Assembly: GCF_009720145.1 (NCBI RefSeq)
Contig: NZ_CP046252.1
Location: 1,178,001-1,242,000, forward strand
DNA from: Sphingobium sp. CAP-1
GTDB taxonomy: Bacteria; Pseudomonadota; Alphaproteobacteria; Sphingomonadales; Sphingomonadaceae
Length of the DNA: 64,000 bases
Direction of reading: 5' to 3'
The translations under genes were made by a program, and so were the position numbers. Position 1 is the first letter of the stretch; every line of letters starts with the position of its first letter. Under the pieces are notes generated by a model that was not told the origin of the DNA, did not search any database, and worked only from the letters and a program-made list of their open reading frames with translations. Positions 18,738 through 26,749 of the stretch are shown piece by piece.

Positions 18738-19634
18738 TCATCCGACGCGCGCCTGCTCCACCATCCAGTCGCGGAACTGCGCCAGCGGTCCCACCAGCGC
18801 GTCGGACGGATAGACAAGATAATAGGCCTGCTCGGTCGACATCGGCCGGGCGAAGGGGATGACCAAAGTCCCCGCCTCCAGTTCCGGCCGGATCAGGAAG
18901 CTGGGAATCAGCGCCACGCCCGCCCCGGCCGCGCAGGCCTGCGCCAGCATCAGAAAATGTTCATAGGCGGGCCCCGGCGACAGTGAAGCCGCATCCACGC
19001 CCGCCGCGTTCAACCAGCGCGCCCAGGCGTCGCGGCGCGAACTCTGGCTGAGCAACGGCGCGTGCAGCAGGTCGGCCGGATCGCGCAGCGGATGCGCCGC
19101 CAGCCAGGCCGGCGCGCAGACCGGCACCGCTTCCTCGCGAAACAGAAAGTCCATGGCGACGCCCGGCCAGTCCTGTGGAACGCCGAAGTGAACAGCCGCA
19201 TCGAAATCCTCATGACCAAAATCGAAGGGTTGCGACCGGGCGGCGAAGTCGATCACCAGATCGGGATGCCGCGCGGTAAGCTGTGGCAGGCGCGGAGCAA
19301 GCCAGCGCATCCCGAAACTGGGCAGGGTCGCGACCCGCAGCGCCGTCTGCGACGGCCGGGCCGAAGCGCGGGCGCTGGCGCGGCGGATGCTGTCGAGCGC
19401 GGGAAGCAGATCGTCGGCATAGGCCCGCCCCGCCTCGTTCAGTCGCACCCGCCGGCCGATCCGGTCGAACAACGGCGTTTGCAGCCAGTCCTCCAACTGC
19501 GCGATCTGGCGGCTGACCGCGCTCTGGGTCAGGCCGATCTCTTCACCGGCACGGGAAAAGCCGCCATGGCGCACAGCGGCCTCAAAAGCGATCAGCGCGC
19601 TCATCGGCGGCAGCCATTTGCGGACGTTGCTCAT
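18738..19634 (-). CDS. LysR-type transcriptional regulator, GcvA-like
   Basis: A 298-residue LysR regulator. The N-terminal winged helix-turn-helix is SRAGEEIGLTQSAVSRQIAQ, preceded by the LPPMSALIAFEAAVRHGG block common to the GcvA subgroup. The effector domain covers about 90-295. It is divergent from the DUF1338 enzyme gene across 87 bases, so it probably controls that gene and the following dehydrogenase. The effector is unknown; a lysine or arginine catabolite would fit the neighbours. Confidence 0.9.
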   Translation of the reverse strand: MSNVRKWLPPMSALIAFEAAVRHGGFSRAGEEIGLTQSAVSRQIAQLEDWLQTPLFDRIGRRVRLNEAGRAYADDLLPALDSIRRASARASARPSQTALRVATLPSFGMRWLAPRLPQLTARHPDLVIDFAARSQPFDFGHEDFDAAVHFGVPQDWPGVAMDFLFREEAVPVCAPAWLAAHPLRDPADLLHAPLLSQSSRRDAWARWLNAAGVDAASLSPGPAYEHFLMLAQACAAGAGVALIPSFLIRPELEAGTLVIPFARPMSTEQAYYLVYPSDALVGPLAQFRDWMVEQARVG

Positions 19635-19721
19635 TCCATTCTCGCATCAACTGATGACAGGTCGCCATTTTGAAAATCCTGCCTATCCTGCGATAAGGGC
19701 GCTGTCATCCCGGAGTATTGC

Positions 19722-20750
19722 ATGTCGAATGAGAATGTAGACGCGCTCGAAGCCCTGGCGGTCGCCACGCTGGGCGAAGCGGCTGCCCACCGGACGCTGG
19801 ACATGCTGGCGATCGACCCCGCGCTGCGGACCGATCGCGGCGGCACGGTGTCGCGCGCCGTCTTTGCGATGGCGCTCAACATCGGCCTGTTCCACGATCT
19901 GCTGCGCCGGGTGCCGAGCGGCGACGCCTATGTCGCCAGCACATTGGCGCGCGGCGGCCGGGTGATGTTCGACCATGGCGCGCTGCGCACCATTCGTTTT
20001 GCCGATGGCCCGACCGGCGCCCTGCCGGGCGGCGAGGACGCCTTTACCCGCATCTTCCTGCCGCTGGGCTATGAAATGGCGGCGCTCTATCCGCTGGATC
20101 GCCTCAAAATGACCGGCCGCGCCTATCGCCATGCCGACCATCCCGAAACCATTCCCCAATTCTTCCTGTCCGAACTGCATGTCGATCGGTTCGACGCGGA
20201 ATTTGGCGAAGCCGCCGCACGGGTTTTCGGCACCTCTCGCGATCCGCTGACCCCGGCGGCGAAGGCCGTGCTGGCGCGTTATAATATCGGTGAAACTGTG
20301 CCGCTCGCTGATGCAATCGCTGCCCTGCCCGTCATCCTCGCCGCCTTCGACCGCCAGCATGAACCGCCGCGTTTCGAGGATTATCAGCTACTCCTGTCCC
20401 GCTCCAACGAAGCGGCCTGGATCGCGACCGAGGGCAATGGCTTCAATCATGCGACCGACCGGGTAGCCGACGTGGCAGCCCTCGCCGAACGGCTCAAGGC
20501 CGAGGAGCGGCCGATGAAGGAGCGGCTCGAAATCTCCGCTAGCGGCCGGGTGCGCCAGACCGCCTTCCGCGCCGACAGCGTCGAACGTCTCTTCGCCGAT
20601 GGGGCGTTGCGCACCGTCCCCGGCTCCTTCTACGAATTTATCAGCCGCGACATCGATCCCGAAACGGGCAGGCTCGACCTCGCCTTCGACACCGGCAACG
20701 CCACCGGCATCTTTGCCATGACCAGTGCGCTGGCGGGCGCGACACGGTGA
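19722..20750 (+). CDS. 2-oxoadipate dioxygenase/decarboxylase-like protein (DUF1338)
   Basis: A 342-residue DUF1338 protein. In characterised members (HglS of Pseudomonas putida) the family converts 2-oxoadipate to D-2-hydroxyglutarate with Fe(II) and O2 in lysine catabolism. The presumed metal ligands are all present: His85 (MFDHGALRT), His243 (GFNHATDRV) and Glu305 (SFYEFISRD). Arg89, four residues after the first His, matches the position of the substrate-binding arginine described for HglS. It is shorter than HglS. Its stop overlaps the start of an AstD-like dehydrogenase, so the two are co-translated. Confidence 0.82.
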   Translation: MSNENVDALEALAVATLGEAAAHRTLDMLAIDPALRTDRGGTVSRAVFAMALNIGLFHDLLRRVPSGDAYVASTLARGGRVMFDHGALRTIRFADGPTGALPGGEDAFTRIFLPLGYEMAALYPLDRLKMTGRAYRHADHPETIPQFFLSELHVDRFDAEFGEAAARVFGTSRDPLTPAAKAVLARYNIGETVPLADAIAALPVILAAFDRQHEPPRFEDYQLLLSRSNEAAWIATEGNGFNHATDRVADVAALAERLKAEERPMKERLEISASGRVRQTAFRADSVERLFADGALRTVPGSFYEFISRDIDPETGRLDLAFDTGNATGIFAMTSALAGATR

Positions 20751-22165
20751 GCATGATGCTCCAGTCCTTCGATCCGGCGTCACGCGAACTGGTCTGGGAA
20801 GGCCGGGTCGCGAGCGCGGACGACTGTAACCGCGCCATCGACGCCGCCCGCGCCGCGCTGCCCGGCTGGCGCGCGCTGCCAGTGGATGACCGCATCGCCA
20901 TCGCCCGCCGCTATGCGCAGATATTGGGAGAACGGCGCGCGGCGCTGGCCGAACTCATCTCGCGCGAAACGGGCAAGCTATTGTGGGAAAGCGACGCCGA
21001 AATCGGATCGATGATCGCCAAGGTCGAGGTGTCGATCAGGGCGCATGGCGAGCGCACCGGCGAACGCGCCGCTGACATGCCCTTTGGCCGCGCGGTGCTG
21101 CGCCATCGCGGCCATGGTGTGATGGCGGTGCTGGGGCCGTATAATTTCCCCGGCCATCTGCCCAATGGTCATATCGTCCCGGCGCTGATCGCGGGCAATG
21201 CCGTTGTGTTCAAACCGTCGGAAATCACCCCCGCCACCGGCGCGGCCATGGCCGACGCCTGGACCGCCGCCGGCCTCCCCGACGGACTTCTGCGCGTGGT
21301 GCAGGGCGGCCGATCGACCGGCGAGGCGCTGGTCGCGGGCGACATTGACGGGTTGCTCTTCACCGGATCGGCGGGCGCCGGCGCGGCGCTGCGCCGCGCG
21401 CTGGTAGACCGGCCGCATGTCATCATGGCGCTGGAACTGGGCGGCAATAATCCGCTGATCGCCTGGGACAGTCCTGATGCCGCCGCATCGATCATCGTCA
21501 ATTCCGCCTTCATCACCACCGGCCAGCGCTGTTCCTGCGCCCGCCGGTTGATCGTGCCAGAAGGCGCGACCGGCGACGCGATCGTGGAAGCGACCGCCGC
21601 GCTCGCCGCCCAATTGCCGATCGCCGCCTGGAACGAAGCTGGCGATGCCTTCATGGGGCCGCTGGTGTCGGATCAGGCCGCCGCCGCCGCCCATCGCGCG
21701 GTCAGCGACCTGATCGCGCGCGGGGCCAGGGCCATCCGCCCGTTCGACGGGATCGACGGCCATAGCGCCGCCTTCGTCACGCCGGCCCTGCTCGACATGA
21801 CCGGCATCGACGCCCCCGACGCCGAGATTTTCGCGCCGGTCCTGTCAGTCGTCCGCGTGCCCGATTTCGATACGGCGATCGCCGCCGCCAACGCCACCAG
21901 CTTCGGCCTGTCCGCCGGCCTCATCTCGCAGGACGAAACCCTGTGGCAGCGCGTGGTCGAGGAAAGCCGCGCCGGCGTGGTCAATCGCAACCGGCCGACC
22001 ACCGGGGCCGCGGGCAACATGCCCTTTGGCGGCCTCGGCGCATCGGGCAATCACCGCCCCAGCGCCTATTATGCCGCCGACTATTGCGCCTATCCGATCG
22101 CCAGTTTCGAAGCGGATGCGGTTGCGCCGGTGCCGGTTAACGGGTTGCACAACCAAAGCGCTTAA
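20747..22165 (+). CDS. AstD-like aldehyde dehydrogenase
   Basis: A 472-residue NAD(P)-dependent aldehyde dehydrogenase closest in pattern to succinylglutamate-semialdehyde dehydrogenase. It shows GPYNFPGHLPNGHIVPAL, the general base Glu230 in LELGGNN and the nucleophile Cys262 in GQRCSC. It starts with a GTG overlapping the preceding stop (GTGA); ATGs follow two and three codons later. No astA or astB is nearby, and coupling to the DUF1338 gene suggests a dicarboxylic semialdehyde of lysine catabolism as substrate, which is inference. A second AstD-like gene lies at 28928. Confidence 0.88.
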   Translation: MSMMLQSFDPASRELVWEGRVASADDCNRAIDAARAALPGWRALPVDDRIAIARRYAQILGERRAALAELISRETGKLLWESDAEIGSMIAKVEVSIRAHGERTGERAADMPFGRAVLRHRGHGVMAVLGPYNFPGHLPNGHIVPALIAGNAVVFKPSEITPATGAAMADAWTAAGLPDGLLRVVQGGRSTGEALVAGDIDGLLFTGSAGAGAALRRALVDRPHVIMALELGGNNPLIAWDSPDAAASIIVNSAFITTGQRCSCARRLIVPEGATGDAIVEATAALAAQLPIAAWNEAGDAFMGPLVSDQAAAAAHRAVSDLIARGARAIRPFDGIDGHSAAFVTPALLDMTGIDAPDAEIFAPVLSVVRVPDFDTAIAAANATSFGLSAGLISQDETLWQRVVEESRAGVVNRNRPTTGAAGNMPFGGLGASGNHRPSAYYAADYCAYPIASFEADAVAPVPVNGLHNQSA

Positions 22166-22173
22166 GGCAACGG

Positions 22174-22199
22174 CGACCCATCCCATGCCGGATGGGTCG
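22174..22199 (+). terminator. Hairpin after the AstD-like gene
   Basis: A perfect 10-bp stem, CGACCCATCC at 22174-22183 with GGATGGGTCG at 22190-22199, around a 6-base loop and followed by TTGTCC. It lies nine bases after the dehydrogenase stop and probably ends that operon. The T tract is weak. Confidence 0.65.
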
Positions 22200-22325
22200 T
22201 TGTCCAATCCTGTCGTTCCATCCTGGGTGTTGACCCTGGCCCGCGCCGTCGGCTGGCTCGCCGACCGGCGCGTGCTGCGCAATGGCGGTAAAAGGGTGGT
22301 GTTCCGGTAAGGCGCTCCGGCGAAT

Positions 22326-22481
22326 TTACAGCCCCAGCCGCGCCCAGAAATCATCGGGCGCGATCGCGCTGTTAACCGCCGGCGCGGAGTCGACGCGAGT
22401 CCAGCTACTGTGGGGAATATAGACATGCTGGGCCGGCTGGGCGCGGCGTTGGGGGTGGCGGCGGGTGATCTTGCGGGTCAT
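22326..22481 (-). CDS. Small basic hypothetical protein, 51 residues
   Basis: Not recognised. The ATG at 22481 is preceded by GAGGAG with six-base spacing, one of the better ribosome sites in this region. The product starts with a basic stretch (TRKITRRHPQRRAQP) and ends DDFWARLGL. It is unlikely to be a shadow because no gene runs opposite it. Cellular role unknown. Confidence 0.55.
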   Translation of the reverse strand: MTRKITRRHPQRRAQPAQHVYIPHSSWTRVDSAPAVNSAIAPDDFWARLGL

Positions 22482-22998
22482 CGTTTTCTCCTCAAAGCAA
22501 GGGAACACGAAACCTGGCGTGGACGCCCTGGGTACCGTGCGCTTTAGCCGTTGGTGACGCGGAGCAAGCTGACATCCTTCAAAAGCCGCGGAGCATGATG
22601 CTCGCCACTTTCTCTAGTGATTTAATCGAGAATGTCGAAATAGCTTTGCTTGGGGCAGGTGCAGATCGACTTGCCCCGGAAAATACGCACCAACGCCCCA
22701 TTCGCATGACACTGCGCTGCCCAAGGCAGCCGGCATCACGCAATCAGACACTCAAAAGAGCGTTCAGGCTACCATGCTGTAGAGGAACCAGCCTACGATC
22801 AGCAGGCTGGAAACGATGCAAATCCGATCACCAAAGACGTCAATACGAGACATCACAAACATCCTTCACCACCGGCGATCTTTGTCGCCTCTGAATGAAG
22901 AGATTACAGCAGCTTTTACCGTGATGGAATAGCAAAGTTACGACAGGGTGGTTCCAGGAAGCGGTGAACCGACATTCACCACCCCTTGAACTGACGAA
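22482..22998. other. Intergenic stretch with lower coding density
   Basis: About 520 bases between two small genes, AT-richer than the surroundings. Apart from the 30-codon frame at 22764-22853, no convincing gene is seen. A 13-base palindrome, GAGCATGATGCTC, lies near 22602. A plus-strand open frame at 22595-22894 encodes protein-unlike sequence. This is a reasonable place for a small RNA or regulatory region, but nothing specific was recognised. Confidence 0.4.
22764..22853 (-). CDS. Candidate 29-residue single-pass membrane peptide
   Basis: A 30-codon frame. ATG at 22853 is preceded by GAAGGA at a good distance. The product begins MSRIDVFGDRIC, followed by a hydrophobic helix IVSSLLIVGWFLYSMVA up to the stop. 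The mix of a short charged head and one membrane span is typical of bacterial small membrane proteins. It lies in an intergenic region with no overlapping gene. Unrecognised; expression would need proof. Confidence 0.5.
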   Translation of the reverse strand: MSRIDVFGDRICIVSSLLIVGWFLYSMVA

Positions 22999-23214
22999 TT
23001 AGCGAAAATCCGGCCCGCGATGCCGTAAAAAGGAGCGCGTCGCCTCTTCCGGCCCGCGATAGGCCTCCTGAAATTCGGCGCTCCAATATTTGAGATCGTC
23101 CAGATCGATTCGCGCGCCAGATACTGCGCAAAGCACAAATCGACCCGGCTGAACGATATCGAAATGCGGCGTGTCATAGTGCAACACCGCCAGCCCCTGA
23201 ATGTCCCCAATCAT
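22999..23214 (-). CDS. DUF2093 family protein
   Basis: A 71-residue protein matching the small alphaproteobacterial DUF2093 family by its pattern: LAVLHYDTPHFDIVQPGRFVLCAV, then IDLDDLKYWSAEFQEAY. Function unknown. It starts 11 bases after the stop of the flavin oxidoreductase gene on the same strand, so the two are probably one transcript. The single Cys in the middle is usual for the family. Confidence 0.82.
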   Translation of the reverse strand: MIGDIQGLAVLHYDTPHFDIVQPGRFVLCAVSGARIDLDDLKYWSAEFQEAYRGPEEATRSFLRHRGPDFR

Positions 23215-23224
23215 AGCCGACCCA

Positions 23225-24634
23225 TCAGTCCCCGGTCAGGATGCGATCGACGAGTTGCTTCACCGTCGGCACAAACCCGTTCGAGTAAAAAGGGTCCTGC
23301 TTGAAGCGATAGGCGGCATGGCCCGCGAACAGCAGATTCTTGTCGAGATCGCCGCCATGAACCGATTCCTGGAGCGACTTCTGGATGCAGAAGCTGCGCG
23401 GATCGGCCAGGCGCCCGGTCGAGTTGGTTTCGCTGTCCATCCAGCTTGAAAAGCTGCACTGCGACAGGCAGCCCATGCAGTCGGTCTGATCCTTGCGGAT
23501 TTCCGCCTTCTCGTCCTCCGTCACGAATACGAGCGTGTTGTCGGGTGTCTTGAGCGCAGAGGTAAAGCCGGCGCCGAACCATTCGCGCGCACGCTGGAGG
23601 TCGCCCAGCGTCACCCAGAAATTCTTGCCCTTCACCCCTACGTCGAGCTGATGGGTATGGTCGCCCGCCTGCTCTGTGCTGAAGGGAATCTGCCGGTCCG
23701 ACCGCGCTTCGAGCGAGCGCAGGAAGGGATTGCGGATCGCCGAACTGTAGAAGCCGGTAGGCGAAAATTTGTGCAGCAGCACATCACCCGGCTCCAGTTG
23801 CATCAGCCGGTCCTTCCAGTCCTGCGGGATCGGGCTTTCCTGCGTCAGCAGCGGGCGAGTGCCGAACTGGAACATGATCGCGCCCAGTTCCGGGTTGTCG
23901 ATCCAGTCGTTCCAGTCCTTGAGCGCCCAGACGCCGCCGGCCATCACGATCGGCACTTCGTCGGAAATACCACCTTCGCGCATGGTGGCGCGCAGATCAC
24001 GGACGCGGGGATAGGGATCTTGCGGCGCCCTGGGATCTTCGGCGTTGGACAGGCCGTTATGGCCGCCCGCCAGCCAGGGATCTTCATAGACCACTGCGGC
24101 CAGCCATTCCGACGCCTTGGAATAGGCCCGCTTCCACAGCGCGCGGAAGGCACGGCCGGAGGATACGATAGGGAGATAGCTGACATTGTAGGAAGCCGCG
24201 ATTTCGCTGAGCTTGTATGGCATCCCCGCGCCACAGGTGACGCCCGCCACCATGCCCTTGGTCTTTTCAAGAACGCCGTGCAGCACCCGCTGTGCGCCGC
24301 CCATTTCCCACAGCACGTTGATGTTGATCGCACCCTTGCCGCCGGCAATTTCGAACGCGCGCTTCACCTGTTCGACCGCGCCGTCAATGGCATAGGCGAT
24401 CAGTTCCTCATGCCGGTCGCGGCGGGTGCGGCCATGGTAGATTTGGGGGATGACATTGCCGAAACTGTCATAGCTGTCGGCATTGACCGCAGACACGGTG
24501 CCGATGCCGCCGGCGGCCGCCCAGGCGCCCGAACTGGCATGGTTGGACACGGCAACGCCCTTGCCGCCTTCGACCAGCGGCCACACTTCACGGCCACCAT
24601 AGACGATGGGCTTCAACCCCTTGAACAACGACAT
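23225..24634 (-). CDS. Nitronate monooxygenase-like flavin oxidoreductase with extra C-terminal cysteine cluster
   Basis: A 469-residue TIM-barrel flavoenzyme of the YrpB/NMO type. N-terminal features are GVAVSNHASSGAWAAAGG and GAININVLWEMGG; FMN-binding loops include GVTCGAGMP and VMAGGVWALKDW. Class members use FMN to oxidise nitronates or reduce other substrates. The family is usually about 320-380 residues. Here a tail of about 100 residues carries Cys386, Cys389, Cys393 (DCMGCLSQCSF) and Cys416, a pattern that could bind an iron-sulfur cluster or zinc. Substrate unknown. Confidence 0.82.
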   Translation of the reverse strand: MSLFKGLKPIVYGGREVWPLVEGGKGVAVSNHASSGAWAAAGGIGTVSAVNADSYDSFGNVIPQIYHGRTRRDRHEELIAYAIDGAVEQVKRAFEIAGGKGAININVLWEMGGAQRVLHGVLEKTKGMVAGVTCGAGMPYKLSEIAASYNVSYLPIVSSGRAFRALWKRAYSKASEWLAAVVYEDPWLAGGHNGLSNAEDPRAPQDPYPRVRDLRATMREGGISDEVPIVMAGGVWALKDWNDWIDNPELGAIMFQFGTRPLLTQESPIPQDWKDRLMQLEPGDVLLHKFSPTGFYSSAIRNPFLRSLEARSDRQIPFSTEQAGDHTHQLDVGVKGKNFWVTLGDLQRAREWFGAGFTSALKTPDNTLVFVTEDEKAEIRKDQTDCMGCLSQCSFSSWMDSETNSTGRLADPRSFCIQKSLQESVHGGDLDKNLLFAGHAAYRFKQDPFYSNGFVPTVKQLVDRILTGD

Positions 24635-24719
24635 CTCCCGCGAAACATCCCCGGCCCCCTCGACCGGGTAAAAGCGACCCTATAGCAGCTTTTACTGCCT
24701 GTGACGAACTTGGCGGCCC

Positions 24720-25850
24720 CTAGCGTAAAATCGAGGGACTGGCCAGAGCCTCGCCATATAATGACGTATAGGCGTTCACCATGCCGTCCTCGGCATAATC
24801 GCGCTGCGCCCGAAGGCGATTGGCGGCGCCCAGACGCGCACGCAAATCGCTGTCGGCGGCCAATGCGCCCAGCGCCCGAACCAGCCCCGCCTCGTCCGCC
24901 ACGACGAAGGGGCGGTTCTCCGGCGCGACCATGTTGGCGACATCGCCCACATCCATGGAAGCCGCAGGCAATCCCGCCGCCATCGCCTCCACCAGCGAGA
25001 TCGGAAACTGCTCGCTGTCCGACGACAGAGCGAAAATGTCGAACAGGCCGACGAAACGCCAGGGCCGGTCCATGAAGCCCGCCATGTGGATATCGTCCAG
25101 ACCGTGCGTCGCGGCTTCCGCCAGGATCGCCTCGCGTTCCGGCCCCTCACCCACCACCACCAGTTGCAGCCGGTCCCGATGCGCGGCGACGGCGCGAACC
25201 AGACGCGGGATATTCTTGACCGCGCGCAGCCCCGCCAGCGTGCCGACCAGCAACTTGCCGGGCGAGCGGACAAGGCCCGGCATGGCGTCGGGCGCGGGCG
25301 GCTGCGCATAACGGGCGACATCGATGCCGTTGCGGATCAAATGCAGCTTGTGGGCGGGCTGTTTCCAGACGGTGCGGGCAATCCCTTCCAGTCGCACCGA
25401 CGGTACGACCATGCCATGGGCGCGTTGCAACGCGACCCGGCGGAACAGGTTGCGCTTGGTTTTCAGTCCGTCCGTTTCGTCCGCGTTAAAGCCATCCTCA
25501 TGATGAATCAGCGGCGGCATCCCATTCGCCGCGCCGGCCAGCCGGTGCGCCATCACCGCATCCATCGATCCCCAATTATAGGTCAGGATCAGGTCGAATC
25601 GCCTGAGAAAGGCCCGGATATCCCGATAGCGTGCCAGCCCCGGCTTACCCGCGAAAGACGGCCCATTGGGAAATTCCGCATCGACCGCCGGATCAATCGC
25701 GTCGCGCGCGCCCATGGCGGCCGGATCGGCGCTGACGATACTGTGGCGCGCCTTGTCGCCCCATATGTTCATCAATCGCACCGCCCGCGCTTCCTTGCCC
25801 CCCAGCGAGAAGCTGCCATGGACATGCAGGATATGCGGCCTGTCAGCCAT
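24720..25850 (-). CDS. Glycosyltransferase family 4-type protein
   Basis: A 376-residue GT-B glycosyltransferase. The ATG at 25850 gives the typical start DRPHILHVHGSFSLGGKEAR. The C-terminal donor domain shows LLVGTLAGLRAVKNIPRLV, VGEGPEREAI and the EX7E-like segment SSDSEQFPISLVEAMAAGLP. It probably transfers a nucleotide-sugar unit in envelope polysaccharide or glycolipid synthesis. It overlaps the hydrolase gene before it by eight bases. Acceptor and sugar are unknown. Confidence 0.85.
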   Translation of the reverse strand: MADRPHILHVHGSFSLGGKEARAVRLMNIWGDKARHSIVSADPAAMGARDAIDPAVDAEFPNGPSFAGKPGLARYRDIRAFLRRFDLILTYNWGSMDAVMAHRLAGAANGMPPLIHHEDGFNADETDGLKTKRNLFRRVALQRAHGMVVPSVRLEGIARTVWKQPAHKLHLIRNGIDVARYAQPPAPDAMPGLVRSPGKLLVGTLAGLRAVKNIPRLVRAVAAHRDRLQLVVVGEGPEREAILAEAATHGLDDIHMAGFMDRPWRFVGLFDIFALSSDSEQFPISLVEAMAAGLPAASMDVGDVANMVAPENRPFVVADEAGLVRALGALAADSDLRARLGAANRLRAQRDYAEDGMVNAYTSLYGEALASPSILR

Positions 25851-26712
25851 GCAGAACACGCGCCAGCAGCCGGTCGATCGCCGCCGCGCTCGCCGGTTCG
25901 TCCAGCGCCGGGGCATGGCCGACGCCCGGCACGACCGCCAGTTCGGCACTCTCTCCGATCTCGCGCGCCATGCGCTGGGCCGTGGCCTCGCTCAGCAGGT
26001 CGGATCGATCGCCACGCAGCAGCAGGGTCGGGATGCCGGCAAAGGCCTGCATTACCGGCCACATGTCGACGCCCGCCTCGCTGCCCATGGCGCGGATCGG
26101 TTCGGCGATCTTCATATCATAGTCCAGCACCACGCGCCCGCCGCTGTTCAGCCGATAGAGCCGCTTGGCCATGGCCAGCCATTGTTCCAGGTCATAGCCG
26201 GGATAGACATCTGCATTGGCCTCCGCCAGCGCGCGCGCCGCATGGACCCAGGTCGGGTGCGACTGGCCGACGCCGACATAGGAACGGATGCGCACCAGCC
26301 CGCCCTCATCCAGCACGGGGCCAACATCGTTCAACAGCGCACCCGCCAGCCATTCCCTGTGCGTCGCGGCCATCAACATGGTGATGACCCCGCCCAGCGA
26401 GGTGCCGATCGCGACGAAGCGGGGGATGGCGAGGTCCGCCAGCAAGCGACCAATGTCCTGAAAATAGGTCAGCGGCACATAGGTCATCGCGTCCTTGGCA
26501 TAGGCGCTTTCGGCGCGGCCGCGCATATCGGGACAGATCAGCCGCCACTCACCCGCCAGCCGTCCGGCAAGCGGTTCGAAATCGCGTGCATTGCGGGTCA
26601 GGCCCGGCAGGCAGAGCAAGGGCGGCCGCCCGTCCTCCCCCCCGGCATAATCCCGATAATGAAGCCGCAGCCCATCGGGAGACCACCAATATCCGTCGCT
26701 ATAACCGCTCAA
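25843..26712 (-). CDS. Alpha/beta hydrolase
   Basis: A 289-residue alpha/beta hydrolase. The oxyanion segment is LLCLPGLTRNARDF, the nucleophile elbow is GTSLGG, and GHAP near the end supplies the catalytic His. It starts at a TTG with AGGA six bases upstream. The gene is divergent from selO by ten bases and runs into the glycosyltransferase with an overlap. The substrate is unknown; esters or lactones are usual for the fold. Confidence 0.87.
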   Translation of the reverse strand: MSGYSDGYWWSPDGLRLHYRDYAGGEDGRPPLLCLPGLTRNARDFEPLAGRLAGEWRLICPDMRGRAESAYAKDAMTYVPLTYFQDIGRLLADLAIPRFVAIGTSLGGVITMLMAATHREWLAGALLNDVGPVLDEGGLVRIRSYVGVGQSHPTWVHAARALAEANADVYPGYDLEQWLAMAKRLYRLNSGGRVVLDYDMKIAEPIRAMGSEAGVDMWPVMQAFAGIPTLLLRGDRSDLLSEATAQRMAREIGESAELAVVPGVGHAPALDEPASAAAIDRLLARVLHG

Positions 26713-26749
26713 GCTTGATCCTTTGGGTCAGGTTCCCCCATATCGCCTT

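Noticed and set aside
22185..22310. 41-codon plus-strand frame after the AstD-like gene
   Set aside because: Its ATG lies in the loop of the terminator hairpin and no ribosome site precedes it. Some protein-like character remains (WLADRRVLRNGGKR), so it is only weakly rejected.
22595..22894. Plus-strand open frame of 99 codons in the 22.5-23.0 kb gap
   Set aside because: Composition is unlike a protein, with no ribosome site or family features; it also runs opposite the better 29-residue candidate.
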